This document shows, one piece after another, positions 10,158-19,208 of a stretch of 64,000 bases of DNA. Made by a program: the position numbers and the translations under genes. A model generated the notes under the pieces. That model had not been told where the DNA came from. It ran no database searches and worked only from the letters and a program-made list of their open reading frames with translations. Origin of the DNA: Desulfotomaculum nigrificans DSM 574 (lineage in GTDB: Bacteria > Bacillota > Desulfotomaculia > Desulfotomaculales > Desulfotomaculaceae); assembly GCF_000189755.2 (NCBI RefSeq), contig NZ_KI912183.1, forward strand, positions 2,569,755 through 2,633,754. Reading direction: 5' to 3'. How positions within the stretch are numbered: the stretch's first letter is position 1; every line of letters starts with the position of its first letter.

Positions 10158-12215
10158 GTGAAAGAACTAACTGTAATCACTAATGATACAGTGACTCTTG
10201 AGACCATTCAACGTCAAATCTATTCTCTCATGGGTGAAGATATTAAAGTAAAGGGTTACAATCTGGAGGATGACGAGGCTCAAAAGATACAGGGACGTGT
10301 TGTTCTGATTTCCTGCTCCAGTATAGCCCCGGATATATTTAAAAAATATACCTTTGAAGATCAGGTACATATTATTGTGGCTCAACGATCGATTGACAAG
10401 TCTGGTATTAAAAAATTGCTTGGAGTTAAACCTGGAACCAGGGCAGCGGTCATAGTTGGGCATCGGAATGCTTCAGAGGTAACGATACAAGCAATTAAGG
10501 GGTTAGGTATTACCCAAATAGACTTTGTAACTGAGCAGGAATATTATAACGGTACACGTAATGTGGATATCATCATTACGCCGGGAAAATCTCTGCGGAT
10601 ACATGCTGATATACCGGTGCTGGATATAGGCATACGTAATTTAGATGTTACCACTGTAGTGGAAATTCTAATGGCTTTTCATATATATGATAAATACAAA
10701 TGCCATGTATCGAATAAATATACGAGCCCGATAATTGAATTAAGCCAGGAACTTCATAGTGCATTTACACAAATCTCTCAAATGAAAGATTCATTAGAGA
10801 GTTTAGTGAATGCCAGCCATGACGGGGTAATAATGGTTGACAAAAATCTCGAAATTTCAGTGATAAATAATAAGGTCTGTGAAATGTTCAGAATTAAAAA
10901 AGAAAATGTACTTGGCAAATGTTTCTCAAGGGAATTGGGCTTTCCCTGTGACTGGCAGGAGGTTTTAAACAATACTGTTATAAGGTATGGCGAAAACAGC
11001 CTGCTAATAGGTGTGACTCCGGTTTCCTCTTGTGATGGGGACATCGGCAGAGTGGTGACGTTCCGGGATGTTACTGAAATTCAAAAGTTGGAGCAAATAG
11101 TTCGTAAAAATACTACAGCCCGTGGCCACGTTGCTCATTATACCTTTAAAGATATTATTGGCGAAAGCCCTGAAATAGTGGAAACTAAGAAAATAGCAGC
11201 TCAGATAGCCAATACAGAAGGAACGACTCTAATATATGGGGAAAGTGGTGTGGGCAAGGAATTATACGCCCAGGCTATTCATAGAAGTTCTAAGCGAAAA
11301 AATGGGCCTTTTGTAGCCATAAACTTTTCTGCACTACCGGATAATCTTGTAGAAAGTGAGTTGTTTGGTTACGAAGAAGGGGCTTTTACTGGTGCCCGAA
11401 AGGGTGGCAAACCTGGCTTTTTTGAAATGGCACACGGGGGAACTATTTTTCTCGATGAAATTGGAGATGCGGATCTCTACATTCAAACCCGGTTACTAAG
11501 GGTTCTACAAGAAAAAGAGGTTATGAGGATAGGGTCAACCAAAGTAATTCCAGTTGATGTCAGGGTAATCACTGCAACTAACAAATACCTACCTCAACTG
11601 GTAAAAGAGAAAAAGTTCAGAGAAGACCTTTATTATCGGCTCAATGTGCTGCCTTTAAGTATTCCACCTCTAAGAAAACGTGGCAAAGATGTTTTACTAC
11701 TTTTTGATCACCTATGTACACAAAAGGGGCTTACTTTTCGGTTGACTGAAAGTGCACAGGAGTTGTTACTGAGCCATTGTTGGCCTGGAAATGTGCGTGA
11801 ATTGGTAAATTTAATAGAATATCTTTGTTGCACAAAACCTTATAATGATGTGATCGATATTAAAGATTTTCCTATTCACCTTATTGAATCGGTCACATCT
11901 TGCCCGGTACCGGTTCATATAAATCATTCTCCTCTGGTTACAAGCGATAAAAATGAGAAAAACACCTGCGATAACTATGGATTAACCAACGAATTAGTTA
12001 AAGTTCTAAAGCAAATATATATAAACCAGCAAAACGGGATTAATTCAGGGAGGAGAAGCTTAGCCAACTTAATTCCCGGCATTACCGAGGCAAGGATCAG
12101 ATCGATTCTGAAGGAACTGGAAAAAAAGGGTTTGTTAGAATTAAACCTCGGGAGAAAGGGAGCCCGGTTAACATCCAGGGGTATTGAGGCAATAAAAACA
12201 ACTGATATAATTTAA
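10158..12215 (+). CDS. Sigma-54-dependent transcriptional activator (PAS, AAA+, winged helix)
   Basis: 685 residues; GTG 10158 behind GGGAGTGAGAGG. Layout: an N-terminal sensory region of about 200 residues, possibly PrpR_N-like; a PAS domain (about 210-315, SLVNASHDGVIMVD onward); then an AAA+ domain with Walker A GESGVGKE near residue 361 and the sigma-54 contact loop GAFTGA near 408. The C-terminus is not the usual Fis-type helix-turn-helix but looks like a winged helix (SLANLIPGITEARIRSILKE, then KKGLLELNLGRKGARLTSRG). Consensus -24/-12 promoters at 12375 and 20648 are its likely targets. It probably senses a small carboxylate or aldehyde from the neighbouring pathway; the ligand is unknown. 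The coding sequence is clearly more AT-rich than the leu genes. Confidence 0.9.
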   Translation: MKELTVITNDTVTLETIQRQIYSLMGEDIKVKGYNLEDDEAQKIQGRVVLISCSSIAPDIFKKYTFEDQVHIIVAQRSIDKSGIKKLLGVKPGTRAAVIVGHRNASEVTIQAIKGLGITQIDFVTEQEYYNGTRNVDIIITPGKSLRIHADIPVLDIGIRNLDVTTVVEILMAFHIYDKYKCHVSNKYTSPIIELSQELHSAFTQISQMKDSLESLVNASHDGVIMVDKNLEISVINNKVCEMFRIKKENVLGKCFSRELGFPCDWQEVLNNTVIRYGENSLLIGVTPVSSCDGDIGRVVTFRDVTEIQKLEQIVRKNTTARGHVAHYTFKDIIGESPEIVETKKIAAQIANTEGTTLIYGESGVGKELYAQAIHRSSKRKNGPFVAINFSALPDNLVESELFGYEEGAFTGARKGGKPGFFEMAHGGTIFLDEIGDADLYIQTRLLRVLQEKEVMRIGSTKVIPVDVRVITATNKYLPQLVKEKKFREDLYYRLNVLPLSIPPLRKRGKDVLLLFDHLCTQKGLTFRLTESAQELLLSHCWPGNVRELVNLIEYLCCTKPYNDVIDIKDFPIHLIESVTSCPVPVHINHSPLVTSDKNEKNTCDNYGLTNELVKVLKQIYINQQNGINSGRRSLANLIPGITEARIRSILKELEKKGLLELNLGRKGARLTSRGIEAIKTTDII

Positions 12216-12261
12216 TGGGTTAAAATGGGGCAAAAAATTATAAATGGGATATGGGATGGCC

Positions 12262-12305
12262 AAAGGGATAGATACGGGAGCAAAAAATAATGTATCTATC
12301 CCTTT
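12262..12305. terminator. 14-bp perfect stem between regulator and AOR operon
   Basis: AAAGGGATAGATAC (12262-12275) and GTATCTATCCCTTT (12292-12305) with a 16-base loop. It lacks a good T-run but lies just after the regulator stop and upstream of the sigma-54 promoter. It could be a terminator, or a distant relative of the AAAGGGATAAG hairpins at 35127 and 47654. Confidence 0.5.
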
Positions 12306-12374
12306 AAATGTTGTAAATTAGGTTAATAAATAGTTGTTTCCTTAATATTGAAAATAAAACAATAATTAAAAATA

Positions 12375-12392
12375 TTGGCATCATTATTGCAA
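12375..12392 (+). promoter_or_regulatory. Sigma-54 (-24/-12) promoter of the AOR operon
   Basis: TTGGCATCATTATTGC has GG at 12377-12378 and GC at 12389-12390 with exactly 10 bases between them, as required for RpoN. The predicted start is near 12402, before the ribosome site AAGGGAGG (12413-12420). The adjacent regulator carries the GAFTGA loop, which makes this assignment strong. Confidence 0.85.
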
Positions 12393-12427
12393 TTTTAAGT
12401 AAGCAAACTTATAAGGGAGGCTTACTT

Positions 12428-13132
12428 ATGAATGTAGATTTAGAAAAGTGTTTGGGATGCGGAAGTTGTGTTCCATACTGCCCAATGAGGGCTCTGTCAA
12501 TAGTGGAGGATCAACTTTCAATTAACCATGATGAGTGTGTAGAATGCAATATTTGTTACCGGGCCAATGTCTGCCCGACCGAAGCCCTCTTAATTACGGA
12601 GTTAACCTGGCCAAGGATAGTAAGAAACGTATTTAGTGATCCTCTCATGTCTCATGATACCACCGGTGTTCCCGGTCGTGGTACTGAAGAAATGAAAACA
12701 AACGATGTTACAAATCGCTTTGTAGAAGGGCACCTTGGCATAGCCATTGAAATGGGCCGGCCAGGTACCGGAACACGGTTCTATGATGTAGAAAAGGTAG
12801 CCCAGGCGGTAGCTAAATTTGGTGTTAAGTTTGAAGTGCTTAACCCTGTTACTAGCTTGATGACTGATACTGTAACCGGCAAAATCAAGGAAGATGTTTT
12901 AAATGAAAAAGTTCTCTCAGCTATCATCGAATTTGATATCGAGGAAGAAAAAGGGCCTCAGGTGTTACAAGCAATTAAGGAGGTTTCCTCACAAATTGAA
13001 ACTGTTTTTAGCCTGGATGTATGCGCAAAAGTACCATCCGATAATTCATTGCCTTCCGAAAAAGCAGCTTATACCAGCGGAATAACACCCAGCATAAACG
13101 GAAAAACAAATGTCGGATTAGGTAGAGTTTAA
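12428..13132 (+). CDS. Dicluster ferredoxin-like protein with unknown C-terminal domain
   Basis: 234 residues. The first 60 hold two [4Fe-4S] motifs, CLGCGSCVPYCP and CVECNICYRANVCP (the second with one extra residue before the last Cys). The remaining 170 residues form a domain I do not recognise, starting PGRGTEEMKTNDVTNRF. It is first in the sigma-54 operon and upstream of AOR, so it is a candidate electron acceptor or partner subunit of AOR. RBS AAGGGAGG, ATG 12428. Confidence 0.8.
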   Translation: MNVDLEKCLGCGSCVPYCPMRALSIVEDQLSINHDECVECNICYRANVCPTEALLITELTWPRIVRNVFSDPLMSHDTTGVPGRGTEEMKTNDVTNRFVEGHLGIAIEMGRPGTGTRFYDVEKVAQAVAKFGVKFEVLNPVTSLMTDTVTGKIKEDVLNEKVLSAIIEFDIEEEKGPQVLQAIKEVSSQIETVFSLDVCAKVPSDNSLPSEKAAYTSGITPSINGKTNVGLGRV

Positions 13133-13152
13133 GAAAACAGGGGGGAATTTAG

Positions 13153-13779
13153 ATGACACATACATTACACCGCGCCGGCACATGGGAAAATTTACAAAAC
13201 GATTATATTGTTTTTGCAATGGCTGCACAGAATGTCAACCGTGACGGGGCTGCTCCCAAACTTCGTAAGGCATTAGAGATAATTTTAAGCCACAACCCGG
13301 TTAATTTTGGGGACATGAAAACCGGCAATAAGTTTTCCGCCGGTGAACAGAAAGTGTTGGAAAAAATCCAAGATAATTCCATTGTACACGGGGTTTTCAC
13401 AGATCAAAGTCAGGTTGCTGCAGTTCTTAGCGATTTAAAAAAAGCAGATTTAGGGGTATCGGTTGTAGTATCCGGTTTATTGGAACATGTAGATCAATGT
13501 TGTCAAAGCATAAATCAACAAAGACATACAGTAGAGCACTCTCTTGGGATCTGGGGGAATATTGCGAGGCTTCCAGAGAAAGAAACGCTTCAGGTTACCA
13601 CTATGTGCGGACACGGTATGGTCGCCGCCAGCCTGGTTGAATATCTGGTGGAAGAAATAAAAAATAACAGGCAATCAGTTAAGGAAGCTGCACAGGAACT
13701 GGCAAGAATGTGTCACTGTGGAGTAGTAAACCCGGTTAGGGCTGCAGTTTTATTAGAAGAAATGGCCAGAAGGGGTTAA
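13153..13779 (+). CDS. Conserved unknown protein with Cys/His motifs, AOR operon
   Basis: 208 residues, no family recognised. No signal peptide or membrane segment is seen. Two patches look functional: TTMCGHGMVAASLVEYL near residue 155 and MCHCGVVNPVRAAVLLEE near 190, with a CC pair near 115. Grouped Cys and His residues suggest a metal or cluster site. It lies between the ferredoxin-like gene and the DUF2148 gene in the AOR operon, preceded by GGGGG at about 13140, so a role in electron transfer or in cofactor assembly for AOR is plausible but unproven. Confidence 0.65.
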   Translation: MTHTLHRAGTWENLQNDYIVFAMAAQNVNRDGAAPKLRKALEIILSHNPVNFGDMKTGNKFSAGEQKVLEKIQDNSIVHGVFTDQSQVAAVLSDLKKADLGVSVVVSGLLEHVDQCCQSINQQRHTVEHSLGIWGNIARLPEKETLQVTTMCGHGMVAASLVEYLVEEIKNNRQSVKEAAQELARMCHCGVVNPVRAAVLLEEMARRG

Positions 13780-13828
13780 CAAACCATTCTTAGCTAACCA
13801 ATTATTTGTTTTAAAAAGGTGGTTGCCT

Positions 13829-14341
13829 ATGAATGTACTTGAACAAGTGGCCAGTCTGATGGAATTATCTGCTCATACCGCGCCAAAGACAGGTGGAAAA
13901 AGCTTTATCACGACCAAAATAATTAAGGATGATGCGCTTAAAGTTCTGGCCGATGAAATGGTTCACTATGGGGTAAATACAGGTAGAAAAGATTTTGACC
14001 GGGACGCCAAGGGGGTAGCTGCTGCAGATGCGGTCTTATTGATAGCGTTAAAAGACCCTAAAGCCGCCGGGCTGGATTGTGGTGCCTGTGGGTTGGAAAA
14101 GTGCAGTTATTTAGAACAAGTTGAAGGACCGCAATTTGTGGGGGGTATATGTGCCTGGCGATTGATAGACCTAGGGATAGCTTTGGGTTCAGCTGCCAAA
14201 ACGGCAAGTATACACAATGCTGACAATAGAATCATGTACAGGGTCGGAGTTGTGGCAAGGGCCAAGGGATATATAGACGGTCAAATTGTTGTGGGAATTC
14301 CTCTGGCAGGCCAGGGGAAGAACATCTTTTTTGACCGTTGA
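13829..14341 (+). CDS. DUF2148 ferredoxin-domain protein
   Basis: 170 residues from ATG 13829, chosen because AAAGGTGG (13815-13822) is six bases upstream; an in-frame TTG at 13823 is too close to it. The sequence has the DUF2148 hallmarks LDCGACGLEKCSYLEQ and GGICAWRLIDLGIALGSAAK, with several conserved cysteines probably binding an Fe-S cluster. Function is unknown in the family. It sits between the unknown protein and the MoaD-like gene and is likely co-transcribed. Confidence 0.8.
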   Translation: MNVLEQVASLMELSAHTAPKTGGKSFITTKIIKDDALKVLADEMVHYGVNTGRKDFDRDAKGVAAADAVLLIALKDPKAAGLDCGACGLEKCSYLEQVEGPQFVGGICAWRLIDLGIALGSAAKTASIHNADNRIMYRVGVVARAKGYIDGQIVVGIPLAGQGKNIFFDR

Positions 14342-14425
14342 GTTGGAATGTATATATTAACATCTAAAGGATAAAAAAACCAGCATTAATTGGCAGAAAT
14401 GGTTAGGAAGAAGGGGGTTAGTCAC

Positions 14426-14737
14426 ATGGCTAAGGGAAAGGGGGAGCGGCCTGGCAAGGTTACCATAAAGCTACTGGGACATATATCAAATTTTGTAGGA
14501 ACAAACGAGATTTACGTTGACTGGTACGAAGGTGATAAGGTTGAGGTTATTGTTAGCAGAATGATCGAGCAATTTCCTCCTAAGGCTGCTAGTCTGTTTT
14601 ATAACATGGAGAAACGTATCTTATCCGGGGCAATTTTAGTAATTAATGACACCGTTATTAAAATGCCTGAGGAATTTAATAGATCTATATATCCTGAAGA
14701 TAAGGTTAAGGTCTTACCCGTTCTAGTCGGTGGATAA
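14426..14737 (+). CDS. MoaD/ThiS-like sulfur carrier protein
   Basis: 103 residues from ATG 14426, eight bases after AGAAGGGGG; earlier in-frame starts (TTG 14390, ATG 14399) lack a good ribosome site. The beta-grasp fold is suggested by VTIKLLGHISNFVG and VLVGG at the end, the C-terminal GG that is adenylated and thiocarboxylated in MoaD. Directly upstream of AOR, it probably supplies the dithiolene sulfur of the tungstopterin. Family is clear; the dedication to AOR is inference from position. Confidence 0.85.
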   Translation: MAKGKGERPGKVTIKLLGHISNFVGTNEIYVDWYEGDKVEVIVSRMIEQFPPKAASLFYNMEKRILSGAILVINDTVIKMPEEFNRSIYPEDKVKVLPVLVGG

Positions 14738-14775
14738 TTAATTGATCAACTGATCCTAAGATTGGGGGTTCGTAT

Positions 14776-16632
14776 ATGAAGGGTTATGCAGGAAAGTTAC
14801 TGCGAGTTAACCTGACAACAGGAGCTATCGGTTCGGTGGAATTAAAGCCTGAGGTAGCCAGGAAATACCTGGGGGGCCGGGGATTGGCAGCACGTATTCT
14901 ATTCGATGAAGTTCCGGCTGGGGCAGACCCGCTGGGGCCTGAAAACAAGGTAGTAATCGGGGCAGGCCCTCTGGCTAACAGCAAAATTCCCGGCAGTACC
15001 CGCTACATAGTTTGCACCAAGTCTCCTCTTACCGGTGGTTGGGGGGATGCGCATGCCGCGGGTGCCCTTGGGCCTATGATTAAGAAAGCCGGCTTTGATG
15101 CCATCATCATCGAAGGAAGTTCGCCAAAACCAGTATATATTTATGTAAATAACGGGAGTGCTGAAATCAGGGATGCCTCACACCTGTGGAGTATGGAGAC
15201 TGGGGCATGCAGGGATCAAATTATCACGGAAACAAATCCAGGTGCAGAAGTAGCTGCCATAGGAATTGCGGGCGAGAACCTTGTTCCCTATGCCTGTGTA
15301 ATCAGTGAGTACAACCGGGCAGCCGGTCGCAGCGGCACAGGAGCTGTGCTTGGCGCTAAGAAGGTAAAAGCGGTTGCCTTCTATGGAGAAGCCCAGTTGG
15401 AAATGGCTGATCCAGAAAAGGTCGACAGAATCCGTAAGCAAATGATACTTGATATTAATAACAGTCCTGCCTGTCAGGGCTTTAGGACCAATGGCACCGC
15501 TAACGGTGTGGCTCCCCACAATGCGTTGGGAATGTATCCTGCCTATAACTTCAAAGAGGGTGTATCCGACAATATTGATTTAGTCAGCGGGGAAACCATG
15601 ACTCGCACCATACTGGCCAAGAGAGAAGCCTGTCCTAATTGCCCGGTCTTTTGCAGAAGAATTGTAAAAGTAGATTCAGGTCCTTATGCCAGTGATTCCC
15701 GCTATGGTGGACCTGAGTTTGAAACTATCGGTTCCCTTGGTACTTGTGTTGGTATCTATGATCTGGCAGCTATTACCAAGGCTAATGAACTTTGTAATAA
15801 GTTTGGGGTAGACACAATTAACGTAGGGTTGTCTATTGCCTGGGCTATGGAGTGCTATGAAAAAGGTATCCTGACTAAGGAAGATACAGGCGGACTGGAT
15901 CTTACCTGGGGTAATGTGGATACAGTACTCTATCTGATTGAAGCTATTGCTAAGCGGCAGGGTTTGGGGGAGCTGCTTGGTAAAGGCCTGAAAGTAGCTT
16001 CTGAAATTGTAGGAAAGGGCTCCGATGCATTTGCTATGCAGGTTAAAAACCAAGCCTTCCCGGTTCACATGCCCCGTGGAAAGATTGGCCAGGGCCTCTC
16101 ATTTGCCACCTCGAACCGTGGTGCCTGCCACTGCCAAGGAACCCACGACACCAATATGGAAGCCGGCAAGATAATGCCGGATATCGGATTTGATGAGAAG
16201 TTTAAGGGGCTTTCCCGCTTAACCAAAGAACATAAAGCAGAGTTGGAAAAACTGGCCCAGGATATGAGGGGCTGGCAGGACAGTTTGATAGCATGCCGCT
16301 TCGTATCATGGGACTATGGCCCGACCACCCCGGCTACCTTTGCTGAATTATTAAACGCATTAACCGGCTGGGATGTAACTCCAAAGGAACTTATGGAAAT
16401 TGGTGAAAGAATATTTAACCTTTGCCGGATGTTCAATGTTCGTGAGGGAATGAACCGAAAGGATGATACCCTACCGGCCCGTTGTGGCGAATCGCTGCCG
16501 AGGGGGGCTACCGCCGGTTCCGTAATTACTAAGGAAGACCTAAACCGATTACTTGATGAGTATTATGAACTGCGCGGTTGGGATAACAATGGTATTCCTA
16601 CTCCGGAAAAGCTGAGATCTTTAGGGCTTTAG
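14776..16632 (+). CDS. aor: Tungsten-containing aldehyde ferredoxin oxidoreductase
   Basis: 618 residues, the usual AOR length. The N-terminus GKLLRVNLTTG and KYLGGRGLAARILFDE is diagnostic; the cluster ligands CPNCPVFC are at about 286, 289 and 293, with a fourth Cys at about 507 (SLIACRF), matching archaeal AOR spacing. It oxidises an aldehyde to the acid with ferredoxin through W-bispterin and [4Fe-4S]. The neighbouring dehydrogenase and glycerate kinase make glyceraldehyde or a related C3 aldehyde a reasonable guess. ATG 14776 follows TGGGGGTT. Confidence 0.95.
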   Translation: MKGYAGKLLRVNLTTGAIGSVELKPEVARKYLGGRGLAARILFDEVPAGADPLGPENKVVIGAGPLANSKIPGSTRYIVCTKSPLTGGWGDAHAAGALGPMIKKAGFDAIIIEGSSPKPVYIYVNNGSAEIRDASHLWSMETGACRDQIITETNPGAEVAAIGIAGENLVPYACVISEYNRAAGRSGTGAVLGAKKVKAVAFYGEAQLEMADPEKVDRIRKQMILDINNSPACQGFRTNGTANGVAPHNALGMYPAYNFKEGVSDNIDLVSGETMTRTILAKREACPNCPVFCRRIVKVDSGPYASDSRYGGPEFETIGSLGTCVGIYDLAAITKANELCNKFGVDTINVGLSIAWAMECYEKGILTKEDTGGLDLTWGNVDTVLYLIEAIAKRQGLGELLGKGLKVASEIVGKGSDAFAMQVKNQAFPVHMPRGKIGQGLSFATSNRGACHCQGTHDTNMEAGKIMPDIGFDEKFKGLSRLTKEHKAELEKLAQDMRGWQDSLIACRFVSWDYGPTTPATFAELLNALTGWDVTPKELMEIGERIFNLCRMFNVREGMNRKDDTLPARCGESLPRGATAGSVITKEDLNRLLDEYYELRGWDNNGIPTPEKLRSLGL

Positions 16633-16680
16633 AAAGTATTTACAAGGTATGAAAGCTTATTTTACAAGGAGGTTTTACTA

Positions 16681-17571
16681 ATGAAAAAGATCGGTTTCCT
16701 CGGTTGCGGAGCTATGGGTAAGGGTATGATTAAGAATCTGCTGAAGGCAGGGTATGAAGTTGTGGCTTATGATGTGTCTGCTCAAGCAGTGGAGAATGTA
16801 GTGGCCCTTGGGGCAACGGCCGGCAGCGACCCTGGAAGTATCGCTGCCGAGGTAGATGCTGTAGTGAGCAGCCTGCCTTCACCCCAGGTTGTTAAAGATG
16901 TAATGCTGGGCGAAAACGGAGTAGTGGCTAACCTGAAGGCAAACTTTATCCTGGATATGAGTACCATTGACCCTGGAACTGTAAAAGAAATCTATCAAGC
17001 TGCAAAGGGAAAGGGGTTAGGTTTCTTGGACTGCCCGGTGAGCGGTGGCCCTAGTGGAGCAGACCAGGGTACTTTGGCTATTATGGTGGGCGGAGACCAG
17101 GAAGTTTATGAAGCAGCTAAACCGGTTCTTGATGCTATGGGTACCAACATTTTCTATATCGGAGAAAGCGGTACAGCACAGGTAGTTAAGCTCTGCCACA
17201 ATATGATTGTGGCAGTAAATGCGGTAGCCCTGGGAGAGGCCTTCTTAACAGGTGCCAAAGCGGGCCTAAGCCCCAAAACCCTGGCCGCCGTGATTGCCAA
17301 GAGTGTCGGCCGGAGCGGTGTTCTAGAAATTTTTGGGCCGATCATTCTTGAAAATAATTATGACAACCCCAAGTTTATGTTGAAACATATGTACAAAGAT
17401 ATGGGCCTCTATATGAAGACCGTTGATGCAGTTAACATGTCATCTTACCTGGGTAACCTGGTTCATTCCCTCTACCGTTCCGCTATGCTGCAAGACAAAG
17501 GTGATAAAGACCATACTGCGGTTTGCCAGGTGTTGGAAGAACTGGCAGCTACTAAGATCCCCACTGAATAG
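16681..17571 (+). CDS. Beta-hydroxyacid dehydrogenase (tartronate semialdehyde reductase-like)
   Basis: 296 residues. The N-terminal NAD(P) motif GFLGCGAMGKGM, the substrate signature LDCPVSGGPSGADQGTLAIMVGG and the catalytic Lys region QVVKLCHNMIVAVNAVALGEA define the 3-hydroxyisobutyrate / 2-hydroxy-3-oxopropionate dehydrogenase family. With glycerate kinase in the same regulon, reduction of tartronate semialdehyde to D-glycerate is the best guess; 3-hydroxyisobutyrate or other hydroxyacids remain possible. AAGGAGG before ATG 16681. Confidence 0.85.
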   Translation: MKKIGFLGCGAMGKGMIKNLLKAGYEVVAYDVSAQAVENVVALGATAGSDPGSIAAEVDAVVSSLPSPQVVKDVMLGENGVVANLKANFILDMSTIDPGTVKEIYQAAKGKGLGFLDCPVSGGPSGADQGTLAIMVGGDQEVYEAAKPVLDAMGTNIFYIGESGTAQVVKLCHNMIVAVNAVALGEAFLTGAKAGLSPKTLAAVIAKSVGRSGVLEIFGPIILENNYDNPKFMLKHMYKDMGLYMKTVDAVNMSSYLGNLVHSLYRSAMLQDKGDKDHTAVCQVLEELAATKIPTE

Positions 17572-17613
17572 TATTCTGTTGACCTGATTAATTGAACGAG
17601 GAGGTTCAAAGTA

Positions 17614-18645
17614 ATGGGTAAAAAGCGAGCTTTAATTACTTTAGCCATAGTAACCCTGATACTGTCCCTAATCATTGCCGGATGTGGCAGTGGCAGCAAA
17701 AATGAGACGGCCCAGGGGAATAAGCAGGACGGGCAAAAAATTGTTATGAAGTTTGCAGCGGTTAACAACGGAACACACCCGGCTGTCGAGGCGCTTAAAA
17801 AAGTATTTAAGCCCCGTGTGGAAGAACTCACCAGGGGTAAAGTAGAAGTTCAAATTTTCGATAATGCCCAACTGGGCGGCGAGCGGGACGTAATGGAACA
17901 ACTGCAGTTGGGTACGGTTCAGGGGTCTTATATCAGCCCTGTGCTTGGTTCAATTGAACCTAAAATAAATATTTTGGATTTACCGTTCCTATTTAAGGAT
18001 GAGCAGCATGTTGATAAGGTATTAGACGGACCAGTCGGCGAAAAATTACTGGCTGATCTCCCCAGTAAAGGAATGCGTTGCCTGGGTTATATGGAAAACG
18101 GCTTCCGCGTAATTACGAACTCCAAGCGCCCCATCAACAAATTGGAAGACCTCAAAGGACTAAAAATAAGAACCCCGGAGGCTCCGGTATCGGTAGCGAT
18201 CTTCAAATCGCTGGGGGCCAATGCGACTCCGCTGGCCTTTAGCGAACTGTACAGCGCGCTACAACAGGGTGTAGTTGATGGCCAGGAAAATGCTTATAAC
18301 ACTGTAGCTTCGTCCTCTTTCTTCGAAGTTCAAAAGTATGTTGCTGAAACCAATCACATGTGGGGTAGCTATGCCATCCTGGTAAGTGAGAAGTGGTGGC
18401 AGGGATTGCCCAAAGATGTCCAGGAGGCAATTGCTCAAGCAGCTAAAGAGGCAAGTAAAGAGCAGCGTAAAATCTTCCGGGAGAAGACTGCTCAAAGTAA
18501 GCAAACTTGTATAGATAAGGGCATGCAGGTAACTCAGCCCGATTTAACTGAGTTTGTCAAGGCTGTTCAACCGGTCTATGACGATATGTTTAAACAGCAT
18601 CCTGACTTCAAAACCATCGTTGATGAGATTATGAAACTTAAATAG
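17614..18645 (+). CDS. dctP: TRAP transporter substrate-binding lipoprotein
   Basis: 343 residues. A signal peptide ends at a lipobox (LIIAGC, Cys near 28), followed by a Ser/Gly/Asn-rich linker. The body is DctP family: QLGGERDVMEQLQLGTVQG, DLPFLFKDEQH, and LKGLKIRTPEAPV, whose Arg normally holds the substrate carboxylate. It delivers an organic acid to DctQM. The position after AOR and the hydroxyacid dehydrogenase suggests a small hydroxy acid. RBS GAGGAGG, ATG 17614. Confidence 0.93.
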   Translation: MGKKRALITLAIVTLILSLIIAGCGSGSKNETAQGNKQDGQKIVMKFAAVNNGTHPAVEALKKVFKPRVEELTRGKVEVQIFDNAQLGGERDVMEQLQLGTVQGSYISPVLGSIEPKINILDLPFLFKDEQHVDKVLDGPVGEKLLADLPSKGMRCLGYMENGFRVITNSKRPINKLEDLKGLKIRTPEAPVSVAIFKSLGANATPLAFSELYSALQQGVVDGQENAYNTVASSSFFEVQKYVAETNHMWGSYAILVSEKWWQGLPKDVQEAIAQAAKEASKEQRKIFREKTAQSKQTCIDKGMQVTQPDLTEFVKAVQPVYDDMFKQHPDFKTIVDEIMKLK

Positions 18646-18655
18646 AACCTCCGGG

Positions 18656-18692
18656 AGGGGCGGGCCTTGGCCCCGCCCCTAACTATCTTTTT
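18656..18692 (+). terminator. GC-rich attenuator hairpin between dctP and dctQ
   Basis: Nine-pair stem (18656-18664 with 18672-18680), nearly all G-C, and a T-run at 18688-18692. It looks like a real intrinsic terminator inside the operon, and would let the binding protein be made in excess over the membrane subunits. The dctQ ribosome site AAGGGAGG begins right after it. Confidence 0.8.
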
Positions 18693-18707
18693 AAGGGAGG
18701 AGAGATA

Positions 18708-19208
18708 GTGGTGTCTTCGGAACATTGGCTTCATCGTCTCGACTGGCTGATAAATCGTATTACGGAGATACTAGTTGTATTTCTGTTTATCTCCATGGTA
18801 ATTCTTGTCTTTGCCCAGGTATATACCCGCTTTGTGACTAACAATTCCCTTACCTGGAGTGAAGAATTATCCCGTTTCACTATGGTGTGGATGGTGTTTC
18901 TTGCTTCCACGCTTGCCTTCAAACAAGGCTCCCATATTACAGTGGACAATTTGGTCCAGAAACTTCCCCCCGGCTTAAACAAAGTAGTTCGTCTAGTTGC
19001 ATATGCTTTTATGCTTATCTTTCTGGGAGTCATCTTGTGGGGTGCTTACAAGGTATTGCCAACAGTGGCTCTACAAAAATCAGCTGCTAATAGCATCGTC
19101 ATGGCCTATGTATACGCTGCTATACCTGTAAGCATGTTCCTTATCGCGGTTGAGGTTATTAAAGGCATTGTTAAAACCCTTTCAGAAAGAGGGAATCAAA
19201 CACCATGA
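18708..19208 (+). CDS. dctQ: TRAP transporter small membrane subunit
   Basis: 166 residues with four hydrophobic segments, typical DctQ. The motif around NSLTWSEELSRFTMVWMVFLASTLAFKQG is characteristic (SEE and R in the second segment). GTG 18708 or the next GTG 18711 follows AAGGGAGG. It bridges DctP and DctM. Its end overlaps the dctM start (ATGA). Confidence 0.92.
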   Translation: MVSSEHWLHRLDWLINRITEILVVFLFISMVILVFAQVYTRFVTNNSLTWSEELSRFTMVWMVFLASTLAFKQGSHITVDNLVQKLPPGLNKVVRLVAYAFMLIFLGVILWGAYKVLPTVALQKSAANSIVMAYVYAAIPVSMFLIAVEVIKGIVKTLSERGNQTP

